Positions 1-5,975 of a stretch of DNA of 24,185 nucleotides are shown in pieces. The stretch covers positions 423 to 24,607 of the forward strand of contig DHOF01000055.1 of NCBI GenBank assembly GCA_002411615.1, in the 5' to 3' direction. The translations under genes were made by a program, and so were the position numbers. The notes below the pieces were generated by a model. It saw only the letters and a program-made list of their open reading frames with translations, was not told where the DNA came from and searched no databases. This stretch comes from Ruminococcaceae bacterium UBA5397 (GTDB lineage Bacteria > Bacillota > Clostridia > Oscillospirales > Acutalibacteraceae). How positions within the stretch are numbered: position 1 is the first letter of the stretch; every line of letters begins with the position of its first letter.

Positions 1-195
1 TGAAGAGCAGCCTTTCTTTTGAAGAGATCCGGCTCTTCCATTTTTGATGCCATGATTGCTCATGATTGATTTCATTTCGCTGGCCGTAAAAGCAGTACTC
101 AATGCTTTGTTAGTTTCCTCTGTAAGCTGTTTAACCGGAGTCCCCGGAGCATGAACCCTGACATACTCAACTATTGTTGTTGAATACTTCTTCAT
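1..195 (-). CDS. HNH endonuclease-family phage protein, N-terminal part (cut by window edge)
   Basis: The reverse strand reads from an ATG at 195 for 65 codons without a stop to the window edge. The visible peptide begins MKKYSTTIVEYVRVHAPGTP and continues with a pattern of the type 'LTEETNKALSTAFT...MKSIMSNHGIKNGR'. This resembles the small helical N-terminal domain that precedes the HNH nuclease domain in many Firmicute phage HNH proteins (family knowledge recalled, not searched). The catalytic HNH part would lie outside the window, so the nuclease call is inference. The start overlaps the stop of the preceding gene as ATGA (192-195), the usual coupling in this operon. A phage HNH protein can serve packaging or homing; the context does not decide. 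Confidence 0.55.
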   Translation of the reverse strand, partial: MKKYSTTIVEYVRVHAPGTPVKQLTEETNKALSTAFTASEMKSIMSNHGIKNGRAGSLQKKGCSS

Positions 196-455
196 GGCTT
201 TTTCTCCGATTCGGGTTTTAAAGTCTGAAGCATAGGTGGAATTGCTTTTTCTGGAGTTTCGATTCCGTAGTCATTGAGGTGCTTCATGGTTTTAAGAGCA
301 AGTTCACCGTTCTGAATAATCGTTGTAGCGACAGTGTTCACTGCTTGACTGCGAGTAATCTCTTTTTTCATATCTTCTTCAGTCAAACTATCGTCTGTAA
401 GTCGTTCTAATGTTTCAAACAGGTAATTATTAAGATCGGTCAATGTATTTTTCAA
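192..455 (-). CDS. Hypothetical prophage protein, 87 aa
   Basis: The start is a TTG at 455 with a GGAGG ribosome site a few bases upstream; there is no ATG option nearby. The protein is acidic and predicted to be largely helical (MKNTLTDLNNYLFETLERL..., then a KKEITRSQAVNTVATTIIQN stretch), with a Pro/Lys-rich tail. It resembles a small protein often seen beside HNH genes in clostridial prophages, but I know no function for it. Its start TTG overlaps the stop of the putative 30-residue ORF at 452-544, and its stop overlaps the HNH gene start, so it sits in a translationally coupled chain. No catalytic motif or membrane segment is visible. Confidence 0.75.
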   Translation of the reverse strand: MKNTLTDLNNYLFETLERLTDDSLTEEDMKKEITRSQAVNTVATTIIQNGELALKTMKHLNDYGIETPEKAIPPMLQTLKPESEKKP

Positions 456-544
456 GTTAATTCCTCCAATTTGGGAAGTATGTAGTTTTCAAAAGTCAGC
501 CATTCGCGGTCATGCTTTTCCGCTCCCTTCCGGTTTGCTGGCAT
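452..544 (-). CDS. Possible small overlapping prophage ORF, 30 aa
   Basis: In the frame alternative to the end of the 510-1319 gene, an ATG at 544 opens a 30-codon ORF (starting MPANRKGAEKHDREW) that runs past the larger gene's stop and ends TGA at 454-452. That stop overlaps the TTG start of the next gene as TTGA, the same 4-base coupling seen elsewhere in this operon. The tail (WLTFENYILPKLEEL) looks like ordinary coding sequence, not random translation. There is no clear ribosome site before the ATG. It could instead be the original C-terminus of the larger gene, separated from it by a frameshift. Real translation is uncertain. Confidence 0.4.
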   Translation of the reverse strand: MPANRKGAEKHDREWLTFENYILPKLEELT

Positions 545-1319
545 ATAGGAAAAAACCATTTGCAATTTTGTATTCGTCTACGATAACATCGCACTTTCCA
601 CCTGAGGCTGTTGTATATAACGCTCGAATTTGATTATTATCACCTGGGTATAAACCCCACTGCGTACCATCAGCCTCATATACCGTTTCGTCTGCTTCAG
701 CAAGCTCCCTCAGTTCTCGAATCGTCAGCGGCTTGTTTTCACCTTCTTCCATCATTTCTAATTTTTCTAGCAGCATTTGACTTAGTTCCTGCGATTTTTG
801 CAGTAGTCCTCGATACGCTTCTAAAACTTCTGTATTATTACTTTTCGGGGCAACGCGGAGATTCCAAGAATCTTTTGCGGCTTTATCAACATCAGCTTTT
901 GATGCATAGGGTACCTGAAAAAAGGTTTTTGTTTTGCACCCGCATTTTTTGCAGCGCACAAATGCTTGATATGTACCACGATTTTGCGTTGATGGTAATC
1001 CGTGACATAATTTTGCTTGTCCATCACAGAGAGGGCACGGTTTCAGTTCTTCCATCAGTTTTTTATCCATCCTTTCGTAACGGTCGACGTGAAGTCTCAT
1101 GCAAGAGCTACAAGGATATTCGAAATGGACGGTTAAAATATGTTTGCAGCCTTCACATGTCAGTGGCTTGTTTCCCAGGGCGGCGCTCAACGCATCAATG
1201 GCTGCTTTCAAAACCTCCTTGTCATGCTCAAACACATTATCGGGTTCATTCTGGTCAATAAATGAATTTCGATCTTTTATCAGGTCTTTAAGGCCATCAA
1301 TGATTTCAGGTGTTTCCAT
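510..1319 (-). CDS. Prophage zinc-ribbon protein with Lar-like domain, 269 aa
   Basis: Two zinc-binding modules are visible. The first has paired cysteines C55/C58 and C70/C73 (CEGC ... CSSC). The second, C95/C98 and C123/C126 (CPLC ... CKKC) followed by an AAKDSWNLRV segment near residue 150, has the layout of the Lar restriction-alleviation domain family (PF14354). Lar of the Rac prophage modulates host restriction; many phage homologues are unstudied, so a role in countering restriction is inference. A helical linker (about 165-195) leads to a C-terminal domain of the type common in Firmicute phage proteins. I chose ATG 1319 because GAGGTGA sits five bases upstream; a GTG at 1328 is the alternative. 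The 53-aa gene upstream ends at 1325. Confidence 0.75.
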   Translation of the reverse strand: METPEIIDGLKDLIKDRNSFIDQNEPDNVFEHDKEVLKAAIDALSAALGNKPLTCEGCKHILTVHFEYPCSSCMRLHVDRYERMDKKLMEELKPCPLCDGQAKLCHGLPSTQNRGTYQAFVRCKKCGCKTKTFFQVPYASKADVDKAAKDSWNLRVAPKSNNTEVLEAYRGLLQKSQELSQMLLEKLEMMEEGENKPLTIRELRELAEADETVYEADGTQWGLYPGDNNQIRALYTTASGGKCDVIVDEYKIANGFFLYASKPEGSGKA

Positions 1320-1324
1320 TACAA

Positions 1325-1486
1325 TCACCTCATTCCTTGGCGCATACTCTGCCGATTGCTCCGGACTCTTTCGCGGTTGCCGATTTCCTGCTTATAATCA
1401 TTCCATGCCTTTTTAACCGCCCAAACGATTACATAAGCTACCAGCAGGGCGATTGTAAGCAAACCAATGTTATAGATCGCTGTCAT
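1325..1486 (-). CDS. Small single-pass membrane protein, 53 aa
   Basis: The start ATG at 1486 has an excellent GAGGAGG site eight bases upstream. The peptide starts MTAIYNIGLLTIALLVAYVI, a hydrophobic segment over residues 4-24, and then becomes strongly basic (KKAWNDYKQEIGNRERVRSN), the expected layout of a small anchored protein with a charged cytoplasmic tail. The stop at 1327-1325 lies within the ribosome site and alternative GTG start of the Lar-like gene, so the two are coupled. Function unknown; small membrane proteins are frequent in phage early operons. Confidence 0.7.
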   Translation of the reverse strand: MTAIYNIGLLTIALLVAYVIVWAVKKAWNDYKQEIGNRERVRSNRQSMRQGMR

Positions 1487-1498
1487 ACTGATTCCTCC

Positions 1499-1618
1499 TC
1501 AAATTTTTATCCTTTTTTTGCAGAAGCAAAAACACTTTCCAAACAAATTAATTTGAAGCCATGATTCTGCATACCTGGTTCCGTTTTGCTCATACTTCGT
1601 GATGTAGTGATGCAACAT
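1499..1618 (-). CDS. Small cysteine-containing prophage protein, 39 aa
   Basis: An ATG at 1618, preceded by AGGAGG six bases upstream, opens a 39-codon ORF starting MLHHYITKYEQNGTRYAESW and ending in a CFCFCKKRIKI tail. The TGA stop at 1501-1499 lies directly beside the GAGGAGG site of the next gene. The motif 'YITKY..NG.RYAE.W.Q.N.FG.C' recalls tiny conserved proteins of clostridial prophages; I do not know a function. The alternating cysteines (CFCFC) might bind metal or form disulfides, but this is speculation. Ribosome site, spacing and operon position support it as a gene despite its size. Confidence 0.65.
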   Translation of the reverse strand: MLHHYITKYEQNGTRYAESWLQINLFGKCFCFCKKRIKI

Positions 1619-1630
1619 TTTTTGCCTCCT

Positions 1631-1732
1631 TTATGGCTTTAACAAAATGAATATTGAAATCACAAGCGCTGCCAACGACATGACTATAGATGGAATGTAA
1701 GGCGCCCAGTCTTTAAGTTTCACAAGAATCAT
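1631..1732 (-). CDS. Small single-pass membrane protein, 33 aa
   Basis: The ATG at 1732 overlaps the stop of the upstream gene as ATGA. A GTG at 1723 with an AGAGATGA-like site is an alternative start giving 30 residues. The peptide has a short basic start (MILVKLKDW) and then one hydrophobic span (IPSIVMSLAALVISIFILL) ending KP-stop. It fits a single-pass membrane peptide of the type common in phage early operons. Its stop is followed at once by the AGGAGG site of the 39-aa gene. Function unknown. Confidence 0.55.
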   Translation of the reverse strand: MILVKLKDWAPYIPSIVMSLAALVISIFILLKP

Positions 1733-2139
1733 CTCTTTATTAAATTGATTTTTGAATTATGTAAATGTGAAGAGATAAAGGCTTCCGTAACTTCTAGTTC
1801 AAATACTCCTTCCTTACAAGTAAGGGAGAAGCCAGTTACATTTTCAATTTCATTCCCGTTTACTGAAAGAGTGCCTGATTCGCTATCAAATACAAAGGAC
1901 TCCAAATCTTTTACATACATTTCTTTTGCCTCCTTCCATTTCCAATTGTCCGAAGAAGGAGTATCAGGGTTAGCAATAAGATTCCACATCCTAATGAAAA
2001 AATCGTCCTGATCTTTTCTTAATTGTTCTGCGAGTGAAGACATCAATTTTTGATATTTCCAATTGCTAACTTGTGCACCGATTTGATAGGCGACGATAGT
2101 CAGTGCTGTTACTGACATAATAAGTGCAGCGGTTTCCAC
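1729..2139 (-). CDS. Membrane-anchored hypothetical prophage protein, 136 aa
   Basis: The start is GTG at 2139 with a GAGGAGG site seven bases upstream. Residues 3-23 form a hydrophobic N-terminal anchor (METAALIMSVTALTIVAYQI). A charged helical region follows (residues 28-80), then a predicted beta-rich C-terminal half (VFDSESGTLSVNGNEIENVT). No family recognised. It lies between the putative ACG-started small ORF and the 33-aa membrane peptide, with which it shares an ATGA overlap. The topology suggests an anchored cytoplasmic protein; no catalytic motif seen. Confidence 0.7.
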   Translation of the reverse strand: METAALIMSVTALTIVAYQIGAQVSNWKYQKLMSSLAEQLRKDQDDFFIRMWNLIANPDTPSSDNWKWKEAKEMYVKDLESFVFDSESGTLSVNGNEIENVTGFSLTCKEGVFELEVTEAFISSHLHNSKINLIKR

Positions 2140-2161
2140 TTTTTTGCCTCCTCTCTACCGG

Positions 2162-2239
2162 TCAGTCTCTGGAAATAATCATATGCACTAAATTTAGTAC
2201 AAAAGTTAGGACTATGAGGATTGTTGTAGCGAGTTCCGT
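2162..2239 (-). pseudogene. Tiny membrane ORF with ACG in the start position, 25 codons
   Basis: A perfect AAAGGAGG site is followed eight bases later by ACG GAA CTC..., opening 25 codons with a hydrophobic core (LATTILIVLTFVLNLV) and a TGA at 2164-2162, only about ten bases before the ribosome site of the next gene. Spacing and hydrophobicity match the other mini-genes of this operon. No ATG, GTG or TTG occurs at the right distance from the site. Either the ancestral ATG has mutated to ACG and the gene is dead, or it is started weakly from ACG. I call it a probable start-codon pseudogene. Confidence 0.45.
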
Positions 2240-2259
2240 TTCTCTCGCCTCCTTTCCGG

Positions 2260-2487
2260 TTAAGCGGATTCTCCTTCCATGATTTTTTTGTCCAGATAAT
2301 CCATGATGTCGGATCGTCTGTACCGCCAGACCTTCCCGAGTTTTGCAGCTGGAAGTTCCCGGCGCTTAGCCATATTACACACGCCCTCCGGGGTGATGCG
2401 TAGCAGGTTTGCAACTTCCACGGTGGTCAGAATTTCGGGAGTAGCGTCTTGGGCGGGGAATGTCTTCTTCCAAGGACCTCTTGACAC
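2260..2487 (-). CDS. Excisionase-like HTH DNA-binding protein, 75 aa
   Basis: Residues 18-70 (ILTTVEVANLLRITPEGVCN, then KLGKVWRYRRSDIMDYLDKK) have the MerR/excisionase HTH_17 layout: a helix-turn-helix followed by the 'G..WR....DI..YL' wing. I chose the GTG start at 2487 because it follows an AAGGAGATGA site; the frame stays open further upstream (to a TTG at 2595) but that stretch overlaps the preceding HTH gene. Such small proteins act as excisionases or early regulators in prophages. It is the second of two tandem HTH genes of this type, directly downstream of the leftward promoter. Which one assists the integrase cannot be told from sequence. Confidence 0.75.
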   Translation of the reverse strand: MSRGPWKKTFPAQDATPEILTTVEVANLLRITPEGVCNMAKRRELPAAKLGKVWRYRRSDIMDYLDKKIMEGESA

Positions 2488-2527
2488 AGTGAAAATCATC
2501 TCCTTAATGCCGATCAGATGGCTTTTC

Positions 2528-2698
2528 TTATGCCGTTTTTCGGCTTTCTTCAAATTTTGCAAGATCTTCGTCTGTGATTCGATACTCCTTCCCAATTCTT
2601 ATAGCAGATAATTTCTTTTTACGAATCCAATCCCATACGGTAGAGAGCTTTATATTGTATCTCTCCGCAATTTCTGCGCAGGTATAGCGTTTTGACAA
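2528..2698 (-). CDS. Excisionase-family HTH protein, 56 aa, TTG start
   Basis: A strong AAAGGAGGG site six bases upstream decides the TTG start at 2698. The protein starts MSKRYTCAEIAERYNIKLST, with an HTH (AEIAERYN...VWDWIRKKKL) and a wing ending in 'AIRIGKEYRITDEDLAKF', the complete pattern of the excisionase/HTH_17 family in minimal form. It is the first gene of the leftward operon, the place where phages keep Xis or Cro-like proteins. It is followed after 40 bases by the second HTH gene. The function as excisionase or early repressor is inferred from family and position. Confidence 0.8.
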   Translation of the reverse strand: MSKRYTCAEIAERYNIKLSTVWDWIRKKKLSAIRIGKEYRITDEDLAKFEESRKTA

Positions 2699-2734
2699 GA
2701 AAATCCCTCCTTTTAATTAAAAATACTTGAGTTT

Positions 2735-2888
2735 ACTTCGGTTTTGTGATATTATTATGTCGCTAAACAAAAGTAAATAGCAAAACCGACTGCATACCAA
2801 ATGCGTTAATTAGTTCGCATTTGCTTTGTATGCTAATACTATACTTCGCTTTTGTTCATAAGTCAACAGCTTATGCGAAGTATTTTCC
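2735..2888. promoter_or_regulatory. Repressor operator array / lysogeny switch
   Basis: Between the divergent HTH genes several related sites recur. ACTTCGGTTTTGTGAT lies at 2735-2750, ACTTCGCTTTTGTTCAT at 2843-2859, and on the other strand ACTTTTGTTTAGCG at 2774-2761 and a shortened CAAAACCGA at 2781-2789. There are also inverted repeats: GCATAC..AAATGCG against CGCATTTG...GTATGC (2792-2832), and CATAAG/CTTATG (2857-2875) nested inside ACTTCGC...GCGAAGT. A TATACT -10-like box (2840-2845) sits in the rightward half. This is the expected layout for an XRE-repressor switch. Which protein binds which site is inference. Confidence 0.6.
2749..2777 (-). promoter_or_regulatory. Leftward early promoter of the prophage
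   Basis: On the minus strand, TTTACT (2772-2777) and TAATAT (2749-2754) are separated by exactly 17 bases, a good sigma-A promoter about 50 bases before the TTG start at 2698. The -10 box abuts the operator-like repeat at 2735-2750 and the -35 overlaps the repeat at 2761-2774, so a repressor bound there would block it. Activity is inferred. Confidence 0.6.
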
Positions 2889-2910
2889 AATTTGTGAAAG
2901 GTGAACAAAA

Positions 2911-3336
2911 ATGTATGAGATTTTTGAACGACTATTAAAAGAAGCTGGAATTACTGCTTATAAAGTTTCAAAAGATACTGGAATCTCACAAACCACTTTG
3001 AGTGATTGGAAGCGAGGACGCAGTATACCAAAAACTGAAAAACTTCAAACTATAGCTAATTACTTTGATGTCTCCCTTGATTATCTCCTCGGCAAAACAA
3101 CTATTAAAAAAACGCCCACCCTTACAAAGAAGGATGAGCGTGATATATCAAAGAAAATGCAGGAAACCCTTGCTCAATTGGAGGAGCAGCAGTCAGGATT
3201 GATGTTTGATGGGGAACCGCTTGACGATGAAACGAAAGAATTACTTGCCATCAGCCTCAAAAATAGTCTTGAACTTGCAAAGAAAATAGCAAAACAAAAA
3301 TATACTCCAAAAAAGTATCGTAAAAAGTCGGAGTGA
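2911..3336 (+). CDS. XRE-family phage repressor, 141 aa
   Basis: Residues about 4-60 form a classic HTH_3 domain (GITAYKVSKDTGISQTTLSD, then the 'WKRGRSIPKTEKLQTIANYF' recognition and dimer region, ending in the typical VSLDYLLGK). The C-terminal half is charged and helical (KKDERDISKKMQETLAQLEE) and lacks the Ser-Lys protease of LexA/CI repressors. This fits repressors that are removed by a separate ImmA-type protease, which is encoded directly downstream. AAGGTGA seven bases before the ATG is the ribosome site. It sits across the switch region from the leftward HTH genes and likely represses both promoters. Confidence 0.88.
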   Translation: MYEIFERLLKEAGITAYKVSKDTGISQTTLSDWKRGRSIPKTEKLQTIANYFDVSLDYLLGKTTIKKTPTLTKKDERDISKKMQETLAQLEEQQSGLMFDGEPLDDETKELLAISLKNSLELAKKIAKQKYTPKKYRKKSE

Positions 3337-3342
3337 TTGTGT

Positions 3343-3774
3343 ATGCGCATTGAAAAGGTTGTGGATTCCCTTTGCACAAAATATCAAAGTAGAGATCCGT
3401 TTGAAATTGCTAACAATGAAGGTACGCTTGTACTGTATGAAAATTTGGGCAGTGTAAAGGGTTATTATAATAAAGTCTTTCGCCAGAAAATAATACACCT
3501 TAATTTGAATCTCGGTGAAAAAGGACTTTATAGAACATGTGCACATGAACTAGGGCATAGCGTTTTACACCCAGAATCAAACACACCATTTTTAAAAGGA
3601 AACACTCTTTTTCCAATCGGTAAATACGAAAAGGAAGCTGACTATTTTGCAGTCGATCTTTTGTATTCGGACGATGACATAAAAGAATTTTTGCAATATC
3701 CGGCGTCAAAGATCGCCGAATGCTTAGGATTGCCGATACAATTAGTTGAATACCGAATTAGTGTAATAAAATAA
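3343..3774 (+). CDS. ImmA/IrrE-family metallopeptidase, 143 aa
   Basis: The zinc-protease motif HELGH is at residues 68-72 (H68, E69, H72), with the downstream acidic ligand region KEADYFAVDLL at 97-107, the hallmark of the ImmA/IrrE family (PF06114). In ICEBs1, ImmA cleaves the partner repressor ImmR; the same pairing is seen here, the repressor gene ending only seven bases upstream. The ATG at 3343 is preferred over the TTG at 3337 because GGAGTGA (in the end of the repressor gene) is six bases before it. The pair gives a RecA-independent induction route, by inference from the family. Confidence 0.85.
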   Translation: MRIEKVVDSLCTKYQSRDPFEIANNEGTLVLYENLGSVKGYYNKVFRQKIIHLNLNLGEKGLYRTCAHELGHSVLHPESNTPFLKGNTLFPIGKYEKEADYFAVDLLYSDDDIKEFLQYPASKIAECLGLPIQLVEYRISVIK

Positions 3775-3795
3775 TTTTAAAGGACTAGATTTAAA

Positions 3796-4557
3796 ATGCC
3801 ACGATGTAAGAAGTGCGGTAAATGGGGTTTATTTCTTTCTCTCAATGATGATGGAATTTGTCTTGACTGTAGTTATCGAGACATGTTAGAAGCAAAAAAA
3901 GAAGAACAGAAAAAAGCAGATGAAGAAAAGCATAAAGCTTTTTTGCAGCAAAAAGAAATTGACAAAATGTGTGCCAATATAAGATTTGATTCTGCTAAAC
4001 AAAAATATGATGTGGGAAAGTCGATTAGCAATAAGGAACACAAACAACTTTTAGAAGATGATTATGAATACAAGACAGGTTATGGTGACTGGTATATAAA
4101 ATTTCAACCTGAAATTAAGGTTCCACGTTCTAGGAGGCCTCGTATAAGTAATATGAGCTATGACCAACTCGCAAAAAATTTAACAAATGATATAAAGTAT
4201 AATACCGGATTTATCGATGAGCTGGACAAATACAATACTCGGCAAGAAGAGAAGAAATGTAAAGAGCAAAAGAAATATGATCAGATATATAAAAAATATG
4301 ACACTGCTCATGGCCTCGAAAAAGAAGGAAAATTTGAAGAAGCTCTTTCCCTATATTTAGAAATTGTAAAGAAAAATCCAGATGGTACAGCATATTTTGA
4401 TCGCCCCTGTATTGTATTAGAAAAATTAGGCAGATATGATGAAGCGATTGCTTTATGTAACCAAGCTTTAGAGAGAATCTCATCTGGAAAGATGAGTGCA
4501 GATCCGGAGTCATATCATAAACGAATTAGCAGATTAGAAAAGAAAAAAAGTAAATAA
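3796..4557 (+). CDS. Zinc-ribbon / coiled-coil / TPR protein of the lysogeny module, 253 aa
   Basis: An N-terminal zinc ribbon (C4, C7, C22, C25: CKKC ... CLDC) is followed by a long charged coiled coil (about 30-60), a middle region of unknown fold (KYNTRQEEKKCKEQKKYDQI around 145-165) and two C-terminal TPR-like repeats (EKEGKFEEALSLYLEIVKKN and EKLGRYDEAIALCNQALERI). The ribosome site before the ATG is weak (AAAGGA about 12 bases upstream). It lies between immA and the integrase in the lysogen-expressed strand, where phages often carry accessory or defence genes. I recognise no named family for the full protein. A scaffold or sensor role is only a guess. Confidence 0.75.
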   Translation: MPRCKKCGKWGLFLSLNDDGICLDCSYRDMLEAKKEEQKKADEEKHKAFLQQKEIDKMCANIRFDSAKQKYDVGKSISNKEHKQLLEDDYEYKTGYGDWYIKFQPEIKVPRSRRPRISNMSYDQLAKNLTNDIKYNTGFIDELDKYNTRQEEKKCKEQKKYDQIYKKYDTAHGLEKEGKFEEALSLYLEIVKKNPDGTAYFDRPCIVLEKLGRYDEAIALCNQALERISSGKMSADPESYHKRISRLEKKKSK

Positions 4558-4611
4558 TTAAATAAAAAAACCGCCCTCCGGCGTTACCAGCACCAGAGAG
4601 CGGAGATCATC

Positions 4612-4664
4612 GGCCGGAGCCGACAAAAACAACAATACAACCATATTGTACCAGTCGTCCGGCC
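4612..4664 (+). promoter_or_regulatory. Nested inverted repeats in the integrase leader
   Basis: GGCCGGA (4612-4618) pairs with TCCGGCC (4658-4664), CGAC (4621-4624) with GTCG (4654-4657), and ACAATA (4632-4637) with TATTGT (4644-4649) around a CAACCA loop. The right arm is followed by AAAAA, not T, so it is not a standard terminator for the + strand. It precedes the integrase ribosome site by about 40 bases. It may be a leader structure or a protein site. An additional CCGCCCTC/GAGAGCGG imperfect repeat lies just upstream (4571-4603). Confidence 0.45.
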
Positions 4665-4717
4665 AAAAATCAAGTAGCCGGGCATTTTTACGCCTGTTTT
4701 TAGGAGGATTGGTACAA

Positions 4718-5893
4718 ATGACAAAGCCAAAAAAGCGAAAAGACGAAAGGTATCGTGTCCAAATTTATCTCGGGCGAGATGAAAACGGTAAGAGTCGTTA
4801 TAAGCAAGTGTATGGGAAAAGCCCCAAGGAAGCTAATAAAAAGGCAGATAAAGTGCGCCTAGAGTTAGGAAAAGGATTAGATATACTATCTCAACGTGAT
4901 ACTTTTGCACAGTGGGCGGATGATTGGTTACGTGGAAAGAAAGCCGCTAAAATCACAGCCGGACAAAAAGCTAATTATGATCACGCGGTGAGTGTATGGA
5001 AAGAGGAACTATCCGGACTGGAAATAGGGCAGATAAGGGCGGACGACATAGAACGTAAACTTATATCCATGCAGGAAGAAAACTATGCAGATCGGACAAT
5101 TGCCTTCTATAAATCTACAATAAAGCAGATCCTTCGACGCGCGGTAGGGAGAGTACTTGCAAATAATCCTGTGGATCAGGTACAACTTACCACCTCTATG
5201 CACAAGGCAGAGAAGAGACGTGCGCTTACCAATGAAGAACAGCAGTGGATATGGGATACTCCTCATCGCTGTCAGCCAGTAGCAATTATTATGATGCTGT
5301 CTGGTTTGCGCCGAGGAGAATTAGCAGCTCTTACATGGCAAGACATTGATTTTAATAACAATACAATTACAGTCAACAAAGTAATTGAATACCCTCCAAA
5401 CGATGTACCTACCCTTCGGCATATGACAAAGTCAGATTGTAGTATGCGTGTTATCGATGTACCCCAAAAGTTAATTGATTATATGCAAAGTTTGCCACGC
5501 GATAACGTGCTGATAGTGCACACAGTGACAGGAAGAGTGATGACGGTATCTGCATGGACGGCACTCTGGAGCAGCTACATGAAAGTGCTTAATCGCAAAT
5601 ACGGCACGCGTACTCCTGCAGATTTGGAGCGTATGAAAAATCCAGGACAGCATTTATTTGATATGACGATCCCACCCTTTACAATGCACTGGATGCGCCA
5701 CACTTTTTGTACTATAATGTATTTAGCGGGCGTAGATGTGGTGCAGGCTCGTGCGCAAATGGGGCATGCGGATGTAACAACTACGCTAAAAATTTATACG
5801 CATCTTGATGCAGCTCATAAACGTAAGGCTGCCGATAAGCTTAACGCCTATTTTTCAGATAATACGGTTCAGACACGGTTCAAAAAAGCTTGA
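4718..5893 (+). CDS. int: Tyrosine site-specific integrase, 391 aa
   Basis: The catalytic set of tyrosine recombinases is complete: R198 in SGLRRGEL, K238 in the MTKSD beta-hairpin, H324-x-x-R327 in HWMRHTF, H350 in MGHAD and nucleophile Y360 in KIYTHLD. The N-terminus has an arm-binding domain (RYRVQIYLGRDENGKSRYKQ...) and a core-binding SAM-like domain at about 60-150, the build of phage and Tn916-type integrases. I chose ATG 4718 because of TAGGAGG ten bases upstream; the open frame extends 24 codons further with no support. The gene ends 28 bases before the tRNA-like attachment site, the usual position. It catalyses integration and, with an excisionase, excision. Confidence 0.93.
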   Translation: MTKPKKRKDERYRVQIYLGRDENGKSRYKQVYGKSPKEANKKADKVRLELGKGLDILSQRDTFAQWADDWLRGKKAAKITAGQKANYDHAVSVWKEELSGLEIGQIRADDIERKLISMQEENYADRTIAFYKSTIKQILRRAVGRVLANNPVDQVQLTTSMHKAEKRRALTNEEQQWIWDTPHRCQPVAIIMMLSGLRRGELAALTWQDIDFNNNTITVNKVIEYPPNDVPTLRHMTKSDCSMRVIDVPQKLIDYMQSLPRDNVLIVHTVTGRVMTVSAWTALWSSYMKVLNRKYGTRTPADLERMKNPGQHLFDMTIPPFTMHWMRHTFCTIMYLAGVDVVQARAQMGHADVTTTLKIYTHLDAAHKRKAADKLNAYFSDNTVQTRFKKA

Positions 5894-5921
5894 AATCCGC
5901 AAGGAATAGTGGTTCTTTTAC

Positions 5922-5967
5922 GCTTCCTAAGCTGAATATGGGGGTCCGATTCCCCTCTCCTGCTCCA
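5922..5967 (+). other. Attachment site: 3' half of a tRNA gene
   Basis: The sequence folds as the 3' half of a tRNA: anticodon loop TTCCTAA closed by GC/GC, stem strand GCTGA, 4-base variable loop, T arm GGGGG-TCCGATT-CCCCT, acceptor strand CTCCTGC, discriminator T and CCA. The 5' half is missing: the sequence left of the core does not pair. With a 7-base loop the anticodon is CCT (Arg); TCC (Gly) is one base upstream and fits the T discriminator better, so the identity is open. The T-loop has TCC instead of TTC, consistent with drift in a fragment no longer needed. This marks the right prophage boundary. Confidence 0.75.
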
Positions 5968-5975
5968 AATAAGCT

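Noticed and set aside
611..1261. 216-codon open frame on the + strand
   Set aside because: It is antisense to the zinc-ribbon/Lar-like gene, has a composition unlike a folded protein and has no ribosome site.
2109..2414. 101-codon minus frame across the second HTH gene and the ACG mini-ORF
   Set aside because: It conflicts with the HTH_17 frame and lacks a ribosome site; the peptide has no recognisable pattern.
2735..2888. CRISPR-like repeats
   Set aside because: The repeats are short, irregularly spaced and on both strands; they fit operator sites. No CRISPR array is seen anywhere in the window.
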